From: Rhodoferax sp.
Lineage (GTDB): Bacteria > Pseudomonadota > Gammaproteobacteria > Burkholderiales > Burkholderiaceae_C
Length of the DNA stretch: 33,044 nt
Assembly (NCBI GenBank): GCA_030685025.1
Contig: JAUXWC010000152.1
Location: forward strand, 1-33,044
Direction of reading: 5' to 3'
In this document: in pieces, positions 17,259 to 25,885 of the stretch
How the letters are laid out: the number at the start of each line of letters is the position of its first letter
Numbering within the stretch: position 1 is the stretch's first letter
Notes under the pieces: generated by a model
Database searches by the model: none
What the model was told of the DNA's origin: nothing
Seen by the model: only the letters and a program-made list of their open reading frames with translations
Program-made: the position numbers and the translations under genes

Positions 17259-18368
17259 ATGCGAAAGCTATTGTCGCTGCTGGTGGCGCTCCTAGTTCCG
17301 GTCGTCGTGTGTGCCGCGCCTGGCCAGAAGTGTGGCGCTGGCCCCAAGGTGTGCACCGGAGGACCAGAGACCCGCATCATCGACGGCATGGAGATATTCC
17401 GGGATTGCTGGGACTACACCGTCACCTACGCGTGTATCCAACCCTCGGTGACCGACGATTGCGGCGATGCCGTGGCAAAAGGCGGCACGCTCACGTCGTC
17501 GAGCTGCCTGCAGTGGGTCAGCATAGGCAGCAGTTTTCCGATCTGCGTGACGGAAGATCGCCAGTACACGTTTGAGACGAAACCCCCCTCTACCTCGACC
17601 AAAACCGACTGTGGGAGTCAGCAGTTTTGCATCGAAGGAAACTGCTTTGATGTCGGTAGTCCGGGCGATCCAGATTTCCCCAAAGCCGTGGCGGGCATGG
17701 AAGCGGCGCGTGAGGCCGGCGCCTATATGGACGAGGGCTCCTTCCAGCTGTTTCTTGGCCAAGATAACCGCTGCACCAAGGACGTGGCGCTCAATTGCTG
17801 CAAAGCCAAAGGCGGCGGCGGAAGTAAGTGGACCAACTCAGCCGTGGCGAAGGGAAGCCGCTACATGTACGACGTCTTGGGTGTTGGTGTCGGGAGAAGC
17901 CCGATATTCGGCCTGGGGTTCGACCCGGTCGCCCTGTCCCTGATGATGGCAGACACGATCATCGCCAGCATGCTCAAGTGCAGCAAATTCGAAGCGTTGC
18001 TGTCGGTCAAAAGGGACAACCGGCTGTGTCACTACGTCGGTGACTACTGCTCCAAAAAGCTCAACCTCTTGTTCACCAAGATCTGTCTGCAACACAAGGA
18101 GACCTACTGCTGCTTTAACAGCAAGATCTCTCGAATTCTCAATGAGGCGTTCCACGCCTCGGCCTCCGGCAAGGGCTGGGGTAGCGCGGAAAGCCCGAAC
18201 TGCAACGGCATGACCATCGCCGAGTTCCAAAGCCTGGATCTCGCGGTGATCGACTTCAGCGAGTTCTACGACGACATCAAGCCGAACCTCAAGGGCGCCG
18301 ACGGCGCCGTTGGAGACGCCACGAAGAAGGTGTCTTGCTTCTTCCCGGCAACACCAGGGTGCCCCTAA
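17259..18368 (+). CDS. traN: TraN-like mating-pair stabilisation protein, C-terminal unit
   Basis: A 369-residue exported protein very rich in cysteine, like the C-terminal region of TraN. It has a signal peptide (KLLSLLVALLVPVVVCAA), then CWDYTVTYAC, QQFCIEGNCFD, VALNCCKAKGGG, CSKKLNLLFTKICLQHKETYCCFNSKISRILNE. The last segment, with paired cysteines before SKISRI, is characteristic of TraN. I chose ATG 17259 because GAGGGGG precedes it closely; ATG 17247, inside the previous stop, has no ribosome site. The protein is shorter than F TraN (602), and the missing N-terminal portion is probably supplied by the preceding gene. It would act at the outer membrane in contact with the recipient. Confidence 0.8.
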   Translation: MRKLLSLLVALLVPVVVCAAPGQKCGAGPKVCTGGPETRIIDGMEIFRDCWDYTVTYACIQPSVTDDCGDAVAKGGTLTSSSCLQWVSIGSSFPICVTEDRQYTFETKPPSTSTKTDCGSQQFCIEGNCFDVGSPGDPDFPKAVAGMEAAREAGAYMDEGSFQLFLGQDNRCTKDVALNCCKAKGGGGSKWTNSAVAKGSRYMYDVLGVGVGRSPIFGLGFDPVALSLMMADTIIASMLKCSKFEALLSVKRDNRLCHYVGDYCSKKLNLLFTKICLQHKETYCCFNSKISRILNEAFHASASGKGWGSAESPNCNGMTIAEFQSLDLAVIDFSEFYDDIKPNLKGADGAVGDATKKVSCFFPATPGCP

Positions 18369-18727
18369 TGCCAATCCGACCCGTGTACTTTGCAATCCTA
18401 TTCTTGCTGGCGAGTGGCGGCACCATGGCCGCCACCGCGCCCGACCTGATCCGACAAGGCATTGCGACGGGCGAAGCCAACGGGCAACTCACCGATGACG
18501 TCCGCGACGAAGCCCGTTTGAACCTCAACGCCACTGGAACACTGATGCTCAAGGTGACCAGGGTGTTCGCTTTCCAGCAAGAGGGTTGCGCCAGGCTGCG
18601 GCTGGACTTCGTACAAACCCAAGCCCTATTGCCCGGCGCCAGCGCTCCGCATGACTACGAATGGTCCACAGAGATGAGCATTTGCAGCAACGGCAGACCA
18701 CCCGCCAGCATTGAAAGGGCCAAGTGA
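18368..18727 (+). CDS. Small exported protein of unknown function in the transfer operon
   Basis: A 119-residue protein with a signal peptide (VYFAILFLLASGGTMAA) and two cysteines in the mature part (EGCARLRL and SICSNGR), which could form one disulfide. I do not recognise a family. The start ATG 18368 overlaps the traN stop by one base, with AGGGTG upstream; the longer ORF from 18335 would bury the signal peptide. Its 3' end overlaps the traF start. This position, between traN and traF, is held in F by small accessory genes such as trbE, trbA or trbB, but I see no similarity to any of them. Confidence 0.65.
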   Translation: MPIRPVYFAILFLLASGGTMAATAPDLIRQGIATGEANGQLTDDVRDEARLNLNATGTLMLKVTRVFAFQQEGCARLRLDFVQTQALLPGASAPHDYEWSTEMSICSNGRPPASIERAK

Positions 18728-19512
18728 TGCTCCGTGTCATCAAGACTCTGGTCGCCGTCGTCATGGCAACCTCCATGGCCACCGCGTACGCCGCAGAAGA
18801 GACCAAGGACTACTGGTCAGACTCGACTTGGTCGAACCCTGACCGAGGCTTCCTCTGGTATGGCGTGCCTCCGGCCGTCAAGAAGCCACCAAAGGAACAG
18901 AAGAAACGCCCCCAGGACATGACCAACAAGGAGCTCGGCGCTGAACTGGAGCGCCTGCTGGATGTGTCGGTGACGCAACAGACGCCCGAAGCTGTGAAAG
19001 CCTATCTGTACCTCCAGCAGTACGCGATGGATCGTGCTGGGCGCTTCTCGGACGTTTTCCGGCGCACGGTGTGGGAGACCCCGGAGCTTGACTACAGCTT
19101 GCGCGCGCGCCCGACCAATGCGATGGCCATCGCCAGTTATGACCAAACGCGAGCCAAGAAGCAGCTCAACGCATCAGAAGAGCTGGGCAAAACCCATGGC
19201 CTGTTCTTCTTCTTCCGCAGTGACTGCCCTTACTGCCACCAACTCGCGCCAATCTTGCAGATGTACCAGAAGAACTACGGCGTCGAAGTATTTGCGGTGT
19301 CGCTGGACGGCTCCACGCTGCCACAGTTTCCGAACGCCCGCCCGGACAACGGGGCCGCCAGCAAACTGAACGTGAGTACCGTGCCAGCCGTGTTTCTCGG
19401 CGACAAACAGAGCGGGGCCATCCGACCCATCGGCTACGGAATCATGTCGCTCGATGAAATCGTGAATCGAGTCTATGTTCTCACCCAAACAACACCCGGC
19501 CAGGAGTATTGA
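18727..19512 (+). CDS. traF: TraF, thioredoxin-like pilus assembly protein
   Basis: A 261-residue periplasmic protein of the TraF/TrbB thioredoxin-like family. Signal peptide about 5-22 (KTLVAVVMATSMATAYA). The N-terminal half has the typical WYGVPP segment. The C-terminal thioredoxin fold has Cys167-Pro-Tyr-Cys170 (FFRSDCPYCHQLAP) and the cis-Pro region VSTVPAVFL. The intact CPYC suggests real redox activity, with the cysteine-rich TraU and TraN proteins as likely substrates. ATG 18727 was preferred to the GTG at 18724; AAAGGG lies upstream. Length is close to F TraF (247). Confidence 0.92.
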   Translation: MLRVIKTLVAVVMATSMATAYAAEETKDYWSDSTWSNPDRGFLWYGVPPAVKKPPKEQKKRPQDMTNKELGAELERLLDVSVTQQTPEAVKAYLYLQQYAMDRAGRFSDVFRRTVWETPELDYSLRARPTNAMAIASYDQTRAKKQLNASEELGKTHGLFFFFRSDCPYCHQLAPILQMYQKNYGVEVFAVSLDGSTLPQFPNARPDNGAASKLNVSTVPAVFLGDKQSGAIRPIGYGIMSLDEIVNRVYVLTQTTPGQEY

Positions 19513-19514
19513 TC

Positions 19515-20906
19515 ATGAAATTCCGACGCACCGTCATCGCCGCCGTATCACTGTCGCTGGTTACACACTCTTCTTTTGCGACCGATCCGGCGGGTATGCA
19601 AAAGCTCTTCGACGACATCGGCGCCTATTCCAGCATTTCTGGACCCGGGGCCTACCAGTCGCAAGGCATGAACATCATCTCGGGTGGCAACGTGTTCGCA
19701 AGGATTCCACAAAAGAACATCCGCCCGATTCAAATCGACTTGCCGTCGTTAAAAGCAGGCTGCGGTGGCATCGACCTGTATGCGGGTTCATTCTCGTTTA
19801 TCAACAAGGATGCGTTGGTCGCGATGATGAAGAACATTGGGGCAGGCGCCGTTTCCTTCGCCTTCAAGCTAGCGCTTGACTCCATCAGCCCCCAGATCAA
19901 CAAGACGATCACGGAACTGCAGCAAACGGTACAACAACTCAATGCCATGAACATCAACTCCTGTGAAGCCGGGTCGGCGATCGCGCAGGGCATCGGCGGC
20001 AACATGCAGGCCACGCAGCAGTACTTCGCGAAAGTAGCCGGCCCGATCACCGGCTTGTTTGACGACCACTCGGCGACGCGCGCAACAACGCAGGGAGACG
20101 ACGCCGAGACGTCCAAGGTGCTGGCGGCCGTAACTGATCCAGCCATGGCGAATCAGTTTCAACCCGGGAACATTGCCTGGAAGGCCTTGTCACGGATCCC
20201 TGGCGTCAGCGACGAAGACAAGCAAGTGCTCATGGCAATGTCTGGAACCTTGGTCGTGCAGCCGAAGAAGATCAAGTTCCCACCTGAGTACTTCGCTCCC
20301 AAATCGATCACCATCCGCCAGTTCATTCATGGCAACGATACCGCGTCGCTCGACGTGTACACCTGCGTCGGTGGATCCGGAGCGGACGAATGCCTGACCC
20401 TTGGCGATGGCACCGTGAAGATTGAACCGTACGGCGTCGTCGTTCACAAGAAGTTGACGGGCATCGCCGACAAAATCAAGCTCAACAGCAAGTTGACCGA
20501 CAGGGAAATTCAGTTCGTCAACGCAACGAATCTACCGATCTTCAAAGCCCTCGCTGTGGCGGCCTCCAGGCCTAGCCTAGGACTGGACCAAGCGTGGATC
20601 GCAAACTACTCGGATCTGATTGCAGCCGAGTATGCGTACTTCTTCATCACGCAGCTCAGCGCTCAGCTTCGCACAGCGTACTCGCAGGCCAGGAATTCGG
20701 CGCCTGGCCCGATCGTCGTAAGTTTCGAGGTCCTGCTTGCCAACGTCGACAAGGCGAAGTCCGAGGCGCGCGAAGAAGTCAAGATGGCCTACACCACCGT
20801 GAAGAACGTGAACGCCATTGCCGATGAAATCGTGCGCATGGAGCGGAACATGCTTGCCAGTTTGCCGGCCAACCTGGCGGGCAACCTGAGATTCGGAGCC
20901 AAGTAG
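19515..20906 (+). CDS. traH: TraH, F-type pilus assembly protein
   Basis: A 463-residue periplasmic or outer-membrane-associated protein needed for pilus assembly. It has a signal peptide (about 5-23). The N-terminal family block includes GAYSSISGPGAYQSQGMNI and SGGNVFARIP, then KAGCGGIDLYAGSFSFIN, and a coiled-coil-like segment follows at about 130-150. C-terminal helices are also consistent with TraH. Length equals F TraH (458). ATG 19515 was chosen over TTG 19509 because AGGAG lies 8 bases before the ATG and only 2 before the TTG. It follows traF by 2 bases. Confidence 0.94.
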   Translation: MKFRRTVIAAVSLSLVTHSSFATDPAGMQKLFDDIGAYSSISGPGAYQSQGMNIISGGNVFARIPQKNIRPIQIDLPSLKAGCGGIDLYAGSFSFINKDALVAMMKNIGAGAVSFAFKLALDSISPQINKTITELQQTVQQLNAMNINSCEAGSAIAQGIGGNMQATQQYFAKVAGPITGLFDDHSATRATTQGDDAETSKVLAAVTDPAMANQFQPGNIAWKALSRIPGVSDEDKQVLMAMSGTLVVQPKKIKFPPEYFAPKSITIRQFIHGNDTASLDVYTCVGGSGADECLTLGDGTVKIEPYGVVVHKKLTGIADKIKLNSKLTDREIQFVNATNLPIFKALAVAASRPSLGLDQAWIANYSDLIAAEYAYFFITQLSAQLRTAYSQARNSAPGPIVVSFEVLLANVDKAKSEAREEVKMAYTTVKNVNAIADEIVRMERNMLASLPANLAGNLRFGAK

Positions 20907-21014
20907 GCCCACCAGCGCTTGAGCTCGGCAGCCGCTCATCTTGGGCATCGAGTCGGCGGCTTCTGGTCCCCTCCACCCAATCAACTGATTTGGAGCGCAC
21001 TCGCGCGAAAGAAT

Positions 21015-23858
21015 ATGGACTTCACCATCTACAGCTATTTCAACGTGGCCCAGGTGGCCATGCTCGTCGACGGCGTCTCGGCCATCGCCAAGAACAACGA
21101 CTATCTCGATCTGCTCAAGGTGATCGTCATGGCAGCATTCCTGGTCCTGGTCGCTCGGATTGCCATCGGCAAGGGCGGAGATCCCTTTGAATTCTTCAAG
21201 TGGTTGATCTGTGTGACGCTCATTCTGTGGATCCTGGTGTTCCCAAAGGTCGATGTTGTCATTGTTGACAGAACGGGGACCACGCCGCCTACAGCGCGCA
21301 GCAATGTGCCTTTGGGGTTCGCCTTCTTCGCGTCGATCACGTCACATGGCGGCGACTACTTGACACGTGCGTTCGAGACCGTGTTCGCCATGCCTACCGA
21401 CCTGCAGTTCCAGAAGAACGGTGTCATGTTTGGCAACACGGTGGTCAGCAAGTCACTCACCACTCGCGCAGAAACCGAGTTCCATTCAGATCTGACGAAC
21501 TTCATCAACAGTTGCACCTACTTTGACATCACGGCCGGGCGCATCACTGAAACGGCATTGAAGACGTCCGACAACCTGTGGGAAACGATGTCAAACACCT
21601 CGCTCGCCCTGACAACCAAGAACTCGAAGGCCGCCAGCGGCAGCATGACCTGCGACGCGGCGCACAGGAACATCACGACAAGATTCCCGGCTGTGATCAC
21701 CGATGCCACACGCCGTGACGGGATGATTTTGAACCCCACCGCAATCAACAAAGTGGTCGCCGGGGCGCTGTACGAGTCGCAGCTGACTACCTCGTACACC
21801 GCCTTGACCGCCATCTCGCGCACGGCTGTTGACTTGCTACGGCAAAACATGGTGGCAAACGCCGTTCGCGATTCGCAAATGACAGCGGCGCAGCGTTTGG
21901 ACTCCGGCGTCAACGCCATTGTGGCCCAGGCTCAAACCGAAGCGGAAAACGCATCGAACATCAACTATCTGACCATGGCCAGGGTGGCCGAAAGGGCCGC
22001 CCCCGCGATTCGCAATACGGTTGAAATCATCTGCTACGCGGTGTTTCCGCTGATTGTGATCATGCTGTTGATCGCGCCCATGGAGTCAGGCCCGATCCTC
22101 AAGAACTACGTCCTGACTTTGTTGTGGATCCAGATCATTCCGGCGCTGTACGCCGTCCTCAACTTTGTGATGACTTCCGCCTCCTCGCTGAATCTGAAAG
22201 GCATTGTGCTGGCGTCAGACGTGCCGGCCGTAACACTTCAGAACATTGGGCAGATCGCGCACGGTGGCATTTCCGACCAGGCCATCGCCGGCATGCTGTC
22301 ATTGTCCATTCCGCTGATCGCCTGGGCGGTCGTGAAGAGTGGCGAGGTTGGTGGTGCTGCGCTGTTCAACGCCGCGTTCTCGGGCGCCGGCTCAGCAGCC
22401 GCCAGCTCGGCAGGCAACCTCGCGGCGGGCAACATCAACCAGGGCATGGTGTCGGTCGAACAGTACACCCTTTCGCCACAGACCACAGCAGGGTTCTCTC
22501 GGGTAACCAACGCAGGCGGCTCGACAACATACGGGTACGACGGGACGATGCGTCATCAGTTGAATCAAAGTTCGCTTGGCTTTACGGCCTCGACGGGACA
22601 AAAGATTGCCAACTCCTTCAGTTCAGAGGCCGCGAAAAGGTCGGAGGCTGCTGCCAGAGAAAGCACGGCGGCCACTGAGTCCAAGTCGTCTGCGTTAACG
22701 CACCGCATGGCAGTGCAGAAGGCCTGGTCGGACCAGCAGTCCAGCGGCAGCGCAGCCGACGCCGCACAGAGCAGCAGTTCTGGTCGCGCGTTGTCCACAT
22801 TGAACAGTGTCGCCAGCCAAGTTAGCACGATGTTGGGTAAGAACGGAAACTTGGCGGCGGCACAGCAAATCGTCGGCACCGTAGCAATGAATGGTGGCGG
22901 CGGTGTCGACTTCGGTGGACTAGCTAAGGCGATCAAGAAGAACACGGGTCTTGATATACCGATCAGCCTGAAGGCCGGCATGGACCTGTCCAACTCCACA
23001 ATAACAAGCGGCACCAAGGGCCAAGACTTGGGGAGCGCCGTCAAACTCGCTCAGGACCTGCTGAAGAACAGGAGCTTCAATGCGCACCAAGCCCTGAACG
23101 ACGACTTTAAGTCCAGCCAGTCGTATCAGTGGGGCCAGCAAAATCGAAGCGAGTCGGTAAAAGCCGCCGACGCAGCTCAGACCGACGCAAAGATGCATAG
23201 CCATAACGCGGAAGTCGCCCAAAGCGAAGCGTTCAGTCTATCGAGCCAAGCTCGATTGGTGACCGAAAACTGGGCAACAAGTGCCATGAGCTACGAAGGG
23301 TACGTCGCCAAACGACTCGAAGAAAACGGGCAGCTCGCCGCGTACAACATGCTCTATCAGTCCAACCCTGATGCGGCCGCTAAATTGGCGTCGCAGTACG
23401 TCCGAGAGCTGGTGCAGGTCATGCCGCCCACTCCGATGTTGGCGAACAACTTGTCCGAGGTCCAGGCGCAGTCGTCTGAGCTGGCCGGCAAATCGATTGA
23501 ATCGGAAGCGGCGCGCATGGGCACACCGCAGGACCTGACTGCGTCACATCACAATCAATCCAAGGCCGCAGTTCGCACAGATGGGTTCGCGACGCCAGCC
23601 GTGCGCAATACGGTAGGGGCACAGGTTCAGCAGCATCGCGCAGAAACCGAGACGACAGTCAACGCAGGCGACGCCACCATCGTGCAGGAGCGCAAAGCAG
23701 CGGAGGCAGGCGCACGCACGGCCACTGATCCAACGAAGTTCGTTACCGGCAACCCGAAGTCAGCGGACATCGTGCCCGGAAGTGCGGCGGATCAACTTCG
23801 CAAGGCCCACACGCAACTGACCGGCGAGCAGCACCCCCCAGCGGGTGGCAAGCAATAG
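21015..23858 (+). CDS. traG: TraG, mating-pair stabilisation and pilus assembly protein
   Basis: A 947-residue inner-membrane protein, close to F TraG (938). The N-terminal family block is MDFTIYSYFNVAQVAML. Membrane helices lie near 35-51, 62-78, 337-355, 364-388 and 425-442. The remainder is a long Ala/Ser/Gln-rich domain that in F TraG is periplasmic and contributes to mating-pair stabilisation and entry exclusion. ATG 21015 was chosen for the family N-terminus; an upstream TTG frame from 20919 gives no family likeness. The 108 bases between traH and traG are the longest gap in the later operon, and the ribosome site (GAAAGA) is weak. It is the last recognisable transfer gene here. Confidence 0.94.
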   Translation: MDFTIYSYFNVAQVAMLVDGVSAIAKNNDYLDLLKVIVMAAFLVLVARIAIGKGGDPFEFFKWLICVTLILWILVFPKVDVVIVDRTGTTPPTARSNVPLGFAFFASITSHGGDYLTRAFETVFAMPTDLQFQKNGVMFGNTVVSKSLTTRAETEFHSDLTNFINSCTYFDITAGRITETALKTSDNLWETMSNTSLALTTKNSKAASGSMTCDAAHRNITTRFPAVITDATRRDGMILNPTAINKVVAGALYESQLTTSYTALTAISRTAVDLLRQNMVANAVRDSQMTAAQRLDSGVNAIVAQAQTEAENASNINYLTMARVAERAAPAIRNTVEIICYAVFPLIVIMLLIAPMESGPILKNYVLTLLWIQIIPALYAVLNFVMTSASSLNLKGIVLASDVPAVTLQNIGQIAHGGISDQAIAGMLSLSIPLIAWAVVKSGEVGGAALFNAAFSGAGSAAASSAGNLAAGNINQGMVSVEQYTLSPQTTAGFSRVTNAGGSTTYGYDGTMRHQLNQSSLGFTASTGQKIANSFSSEAAKRSEAAARESTAATESKSSALTHRMAVQKAWSDQQSSGSAADAAQSSSSGRALSTLNSVASQVSTMLGKNGNLAAAQQIVGTVAMNGGGGVDFGGLAKAIKKNTGLDIPISLKAGMDLSNSTITSGTKGQDLGSAVKLAQDLLKNRSFNAHQALNDDFKSSQSYQWGQQNRSESVKAADAAQTDAKMHSHNAEVAQSEAFSLSSQARLVTENWATSAMSYEGYVAKRLEENGQLAAYNMLYQSNPDAAAKLASQYVRELVQVMPPTPMLANNLSEVQAQSSELAGKSIESEAARMGTPQDLTASHHNQSKAAVRTDGFATPAVRNTVGAQVQQHRAETETTVNAGDATIVQERKAAEAGARTATDPTKFVTGNPKSADIVPGSAADQLRKAHTQLTGEQHPPAGGKQ

Positions 23859-23924
23859 TGCACGGCCGGCAAGGCAACGAGATTCCGAAGCGGTGCTGAT
23901 TAGTGAAGTGGAGAGGTAGGTGCG

Positions 23925-24197
23925 ATGAAGTGTGCACATGACGAGGCAATTGCATTCGAGGCAGCGAAAGCATCCATTGAGAACTGGATCGCCATCCGGT
24001 CTGATGAGATCAGTGCCGAACGGACAAAGGCGGCGCCAGACGTTGAACGACTCAATGCGCTGAACGCGGAAGTCTCGCGGCTGGTACGAGGGCGACTATC
24101 TCTTCGTGTCAACGACCACATCAACATTGTCCATCCCGTGTCGACGCAGAGAATCAAGGCTTCGGGGCAAAAAATGCGAATCCGTCAGACGACGTGA
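23925..24197 (+). CDS. Hypothetical small helical protein after traG
   Basis: A 90-residue predicted cytoplasmic protein with no signal peptide and a largely helical, charged composition (IRSDEISAERTKAAPDVERLNALNAEVSRLVRG). I do not recognise a family. It has a plausible ribosome site (GAGAGG about 9 bases before the ATG) and lies 66 bases after traG in the same direction, so it may be the last gene of the transfer operon. Its final 100 bases overlap the minus-strand frameshifted gene. Confidence 0.5.
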   Translation: MKCAHDEAIAFEAAKASIENWIAIRSDEISAERTKAAPDVERLNALNAEVSRLVRGRLSLRVNDHINIVHPVSTQRIKASGQKMRIRQTT

Positions 24198-24448
24198 CGC
24201 AAGACAAGTCGCTACCAATCCTTTCGAGGGGCCCAGCTTCTTGACCAGTCGTAGAAGCTGGCATAACCCGCCATAAAGCTGGGTGCGGGCGAGCCAGTCC
24301 AATTCCCCTGCGAGGCGCTTGACTCGCTGTCGCAAGAACACGGCCTCCTCAAATCCCGACCAAGCGCTGAATTCCTGAACCGAGGCGCCGTAGCAATCAG
24401 ACCGTCCGCAAGTTCATCAAGTTTCTCTTTAGACAAGTTCAATTTCAT
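24096..24448 (-). pseudogene. Frameshifted hypothetical gene
   Basis: Two overlapping minus-strand frames appear to be one broken gene. The first begins at ATG 24448 (MKLNLSKEKLDELADGLI). From about 24390 the coding-like sequence continues in another frame (VQEFSAWSGFEEAVFLRQRV, then LDWLARTQLYGGL), while the original frame turns Ser/Pro-rich and loses protein character. A single-base indel near 24375-24400 would join them. No family recognised. It follows the exported-protein gene by 12 bases and is probably the last member of the minus-strand cluster. A sequencing error is possible. Confidence 0.4.
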
Positions 24449-24460
24449 AAGTCACCGCCG

Positions 24461-24772
24461 CTATCGCCGAGCCATGTCACGTCGTTTCCCGTTGTACACA
24501 CAGTTCTGGGGAAATCCATTAATGTAGAAAAAACTCTTGGAAAAATCGCACATCATCGCGACTCCATCCGCACTGATGCCGTCGAGATCGAGAATGTCCC
24601 CGCGCCGACAAGTTTTCAAGGATTCAATTATTGACTTTGGATCCACCTTGCAGACCTTCTCCGTCCCAGTCGCATTGCTCCCGTCCTGACCCACCGCCGC
24701 TGGCGCGCTCTCGTTCGCACAAACGGCAAGTATGGTCCCAAGCATTCCAACTGCCAATAAAAATCGCTTCAT
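24461..24772 (-). CDS. Small exported protein of unknown function
   Basis: A 103-residue protein with a signal peptide (KRFLLAVGMLGTILAVCA). The short mature domain carries four cysteines in two neighbourhoods: KVCKVDPKSIIESLKTCRRGDILDLDG, with its cysteines 13 residues apart, and MMCDFSKSFFYINGFPQNC. This suggests two disulfides or a metal site in a secreted protein. ATG 24772 has GGGGGAAA just upstream; a longer in-frame ORF starting at 24904 would place the signal peptide inside the protein. It lies 40 bases downstream of the M48 peptidase gene on the same strand and could be co-transcribed. Function unknown. Confidence 0.6.
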   Translation of the reverse strand: MKRFLLAVGMLGTILAVCANESAPAAVGQDGSNATGTEKVCKVDPKSIIESLKTCRRGDILDLDGISADGVAMMCDFSKSFFYINGFPQNCVYNGKRRDMARR

Positions 24773-24812
24773 CACTTTCCCCCAAGTTGCAAGGTGTTGT
24801 AACCAACCCCGC

Positions 24813-25538
24813 CTAGCAGCTAGCCAGTCGCTCGATCCGCGTCGAAAACTGCGGATGCGTGCTGAAAAACGTCTGCCATGCGGCCGCCTCTCCCAAAACA
24901 GCACGCGCTCTGCTCAAGGCCGCGGCCACGGCCTCACGACCAACCATTTGCGCCGCCGAGCGATCTGCCTGGAACTCCATCTGGCGCATCGTCCACAAGA
25001 CGAACAAGTTGGCCACCAGCGCAACCAACGGCATGCCATTGATCACGATGGCCAAGGCCAGCAATGAACCAAACACGCAGAGTCGAACGACAGCGTGCCC
25101 CAGCTTGATGTGGCCGCATTCGTGCGCGATGATCGCGCGCAACTCCGTCTCGGCCATGCTGGCCACCTGGCTGCTCATGAAGATCGTTGCCGCCTTGCCA
25201 AGTCCAACCGTCATCACACCAAACGTCGCGTCCTGATACACCTGTAACCTCGGCACCGTTCCCATCTTCCCCTGAGCCGCGACGTGCGTGGCCATAGCAT
25301 TGAGCCGGTCCAGCACCAATGGATCCCGAACGTTGTTGAGCAACATCAGCGAACTGACCAGTGGTTCGAGCAGAAGCCAGGCGTAAACCGTGGCGAAGCA
25401 CGCCCACAGAAGCACCGCAAACCCTGGCCCACCAAGATTTGTCAACGCCCTGGCCAGCGAATCCAGCACCGCCAACAATGCCAGCAACGCCAACGCCAGG
25501 ACAAAATAGCGAGTCTTGCTCGATGGTAGCCAGCGCAT
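24813..25538 (-). CDS. M48-family zinc metallopeptidase (HtpX-like)
   Basis: A 241-residue membrane metallopeptidase. Two N-terminal membrane helices (about 11-28 and 39-60) precede the catalytic domain. The zinc motif is His139-Glu-Cys-Gly-His143 (IIAHECGHIKLGH), and the third ligand is Glu188 in MEFQADRSAA. The family's C-terminal THPQFSTRIERL is present, so it looks complete. Another pair of hydrophobic segments lies between the motifs (about 151-182), as in HtpX. ATG 25538 overlaps the higA stop as TGATG, with no ribosome site of its own, so translation is probably coupled to the antitoxin. HtpX-like proteases degrade misfolded membrane proteins; the substrate here is unknown. Confidence 0.88.
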   Translation of the reverse strand: MRWLPSSKTRYFVLALALLALLAVLDSLARALTNLGGPGFAVLLWACFATVYAWLLLEPLVSSLMLLNNVRDPLVLDRLNAMATHVAAQGKMGTVPRLQVYQDATFGVMTVGLGKAATIFMSSQVASMAETELRAIIAHECGHIKLGHAVVRLCVFGSLLALAIVINGMPLVALVANLFVLWTMRQMEFQADRSAAQMVGREAVAAALSRARAVLGEAAAWQTFFSTHPQFSTRIERLASC

Positions 25539-25843
25539 CAAGCAGCCAATGACAAGGGAGCGATCTCCCGCGAAATGACCTTCGCACTCAGCTTCTCAGC
25601 GACCCGCAGGTCATAGGCAGCTTGGAGATTCAGCCATCCTTGGGCCTCACTACCGAAATAGCGTTCGAGGCGCAGTGCTGTATCGGCGGACACGCCGCGA
25701 TTTCCATCAACGATCTCCCGCAACCGCGAGTAAGGTACATGCAGAGCCAGAGACAGGGCGCGAACACTAACGCCCATGGGTTTGATGTAGTCCTCAAGCA
25801 GAATTTCGCCAGGGTGCACGGGACGCATACCATTCTTGAACAT
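25538..25843 (-). CDS. higA: HigA-family antitoxin (XRE helix-turn-helix)
   Basis: A 101-residue antitoxin. The N-terminal family signature is MRPVHPGEILLEDYIKPMG, followed by an XRE helix-turn-helix (VRALSLALHVPYSRLREIV, then NRGVSADTALRLERYFG) and the C-terminal helix WLNLQAAYDL. It neutralises HigB and represses the operon. I chose ATG 25843, with GGAG 6 bases upstream, over longer TTG or ATG starts, since HigA proteins normally begin about five residues before RPxHPGE. It lies 42 bases after higB, and its stop overlaps the M48 peptidase start. Confidence 0.92.
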   Translation of the reverse strand: MFKNGMRPVHPGEILLEDYIKPMGVSVRALSLALHVPYSRLREIVDGNRGVSADTALRLERYFGSEAQGWLNLQAAYDLRVAEKLSAKVISREIAPLSLAA

Positions 25844-25885
25844 GATGCACTCCATTGTTTCCAAATAAATCAATCGCTCCCGCAA

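Noticed and set aside
22640-22790. Ala/Ser-rich stretch in traG considered as an internal repeat
   Set aside because: It is low-complexity composition usual in the TraG C-terminal domain, without periodic repeats.
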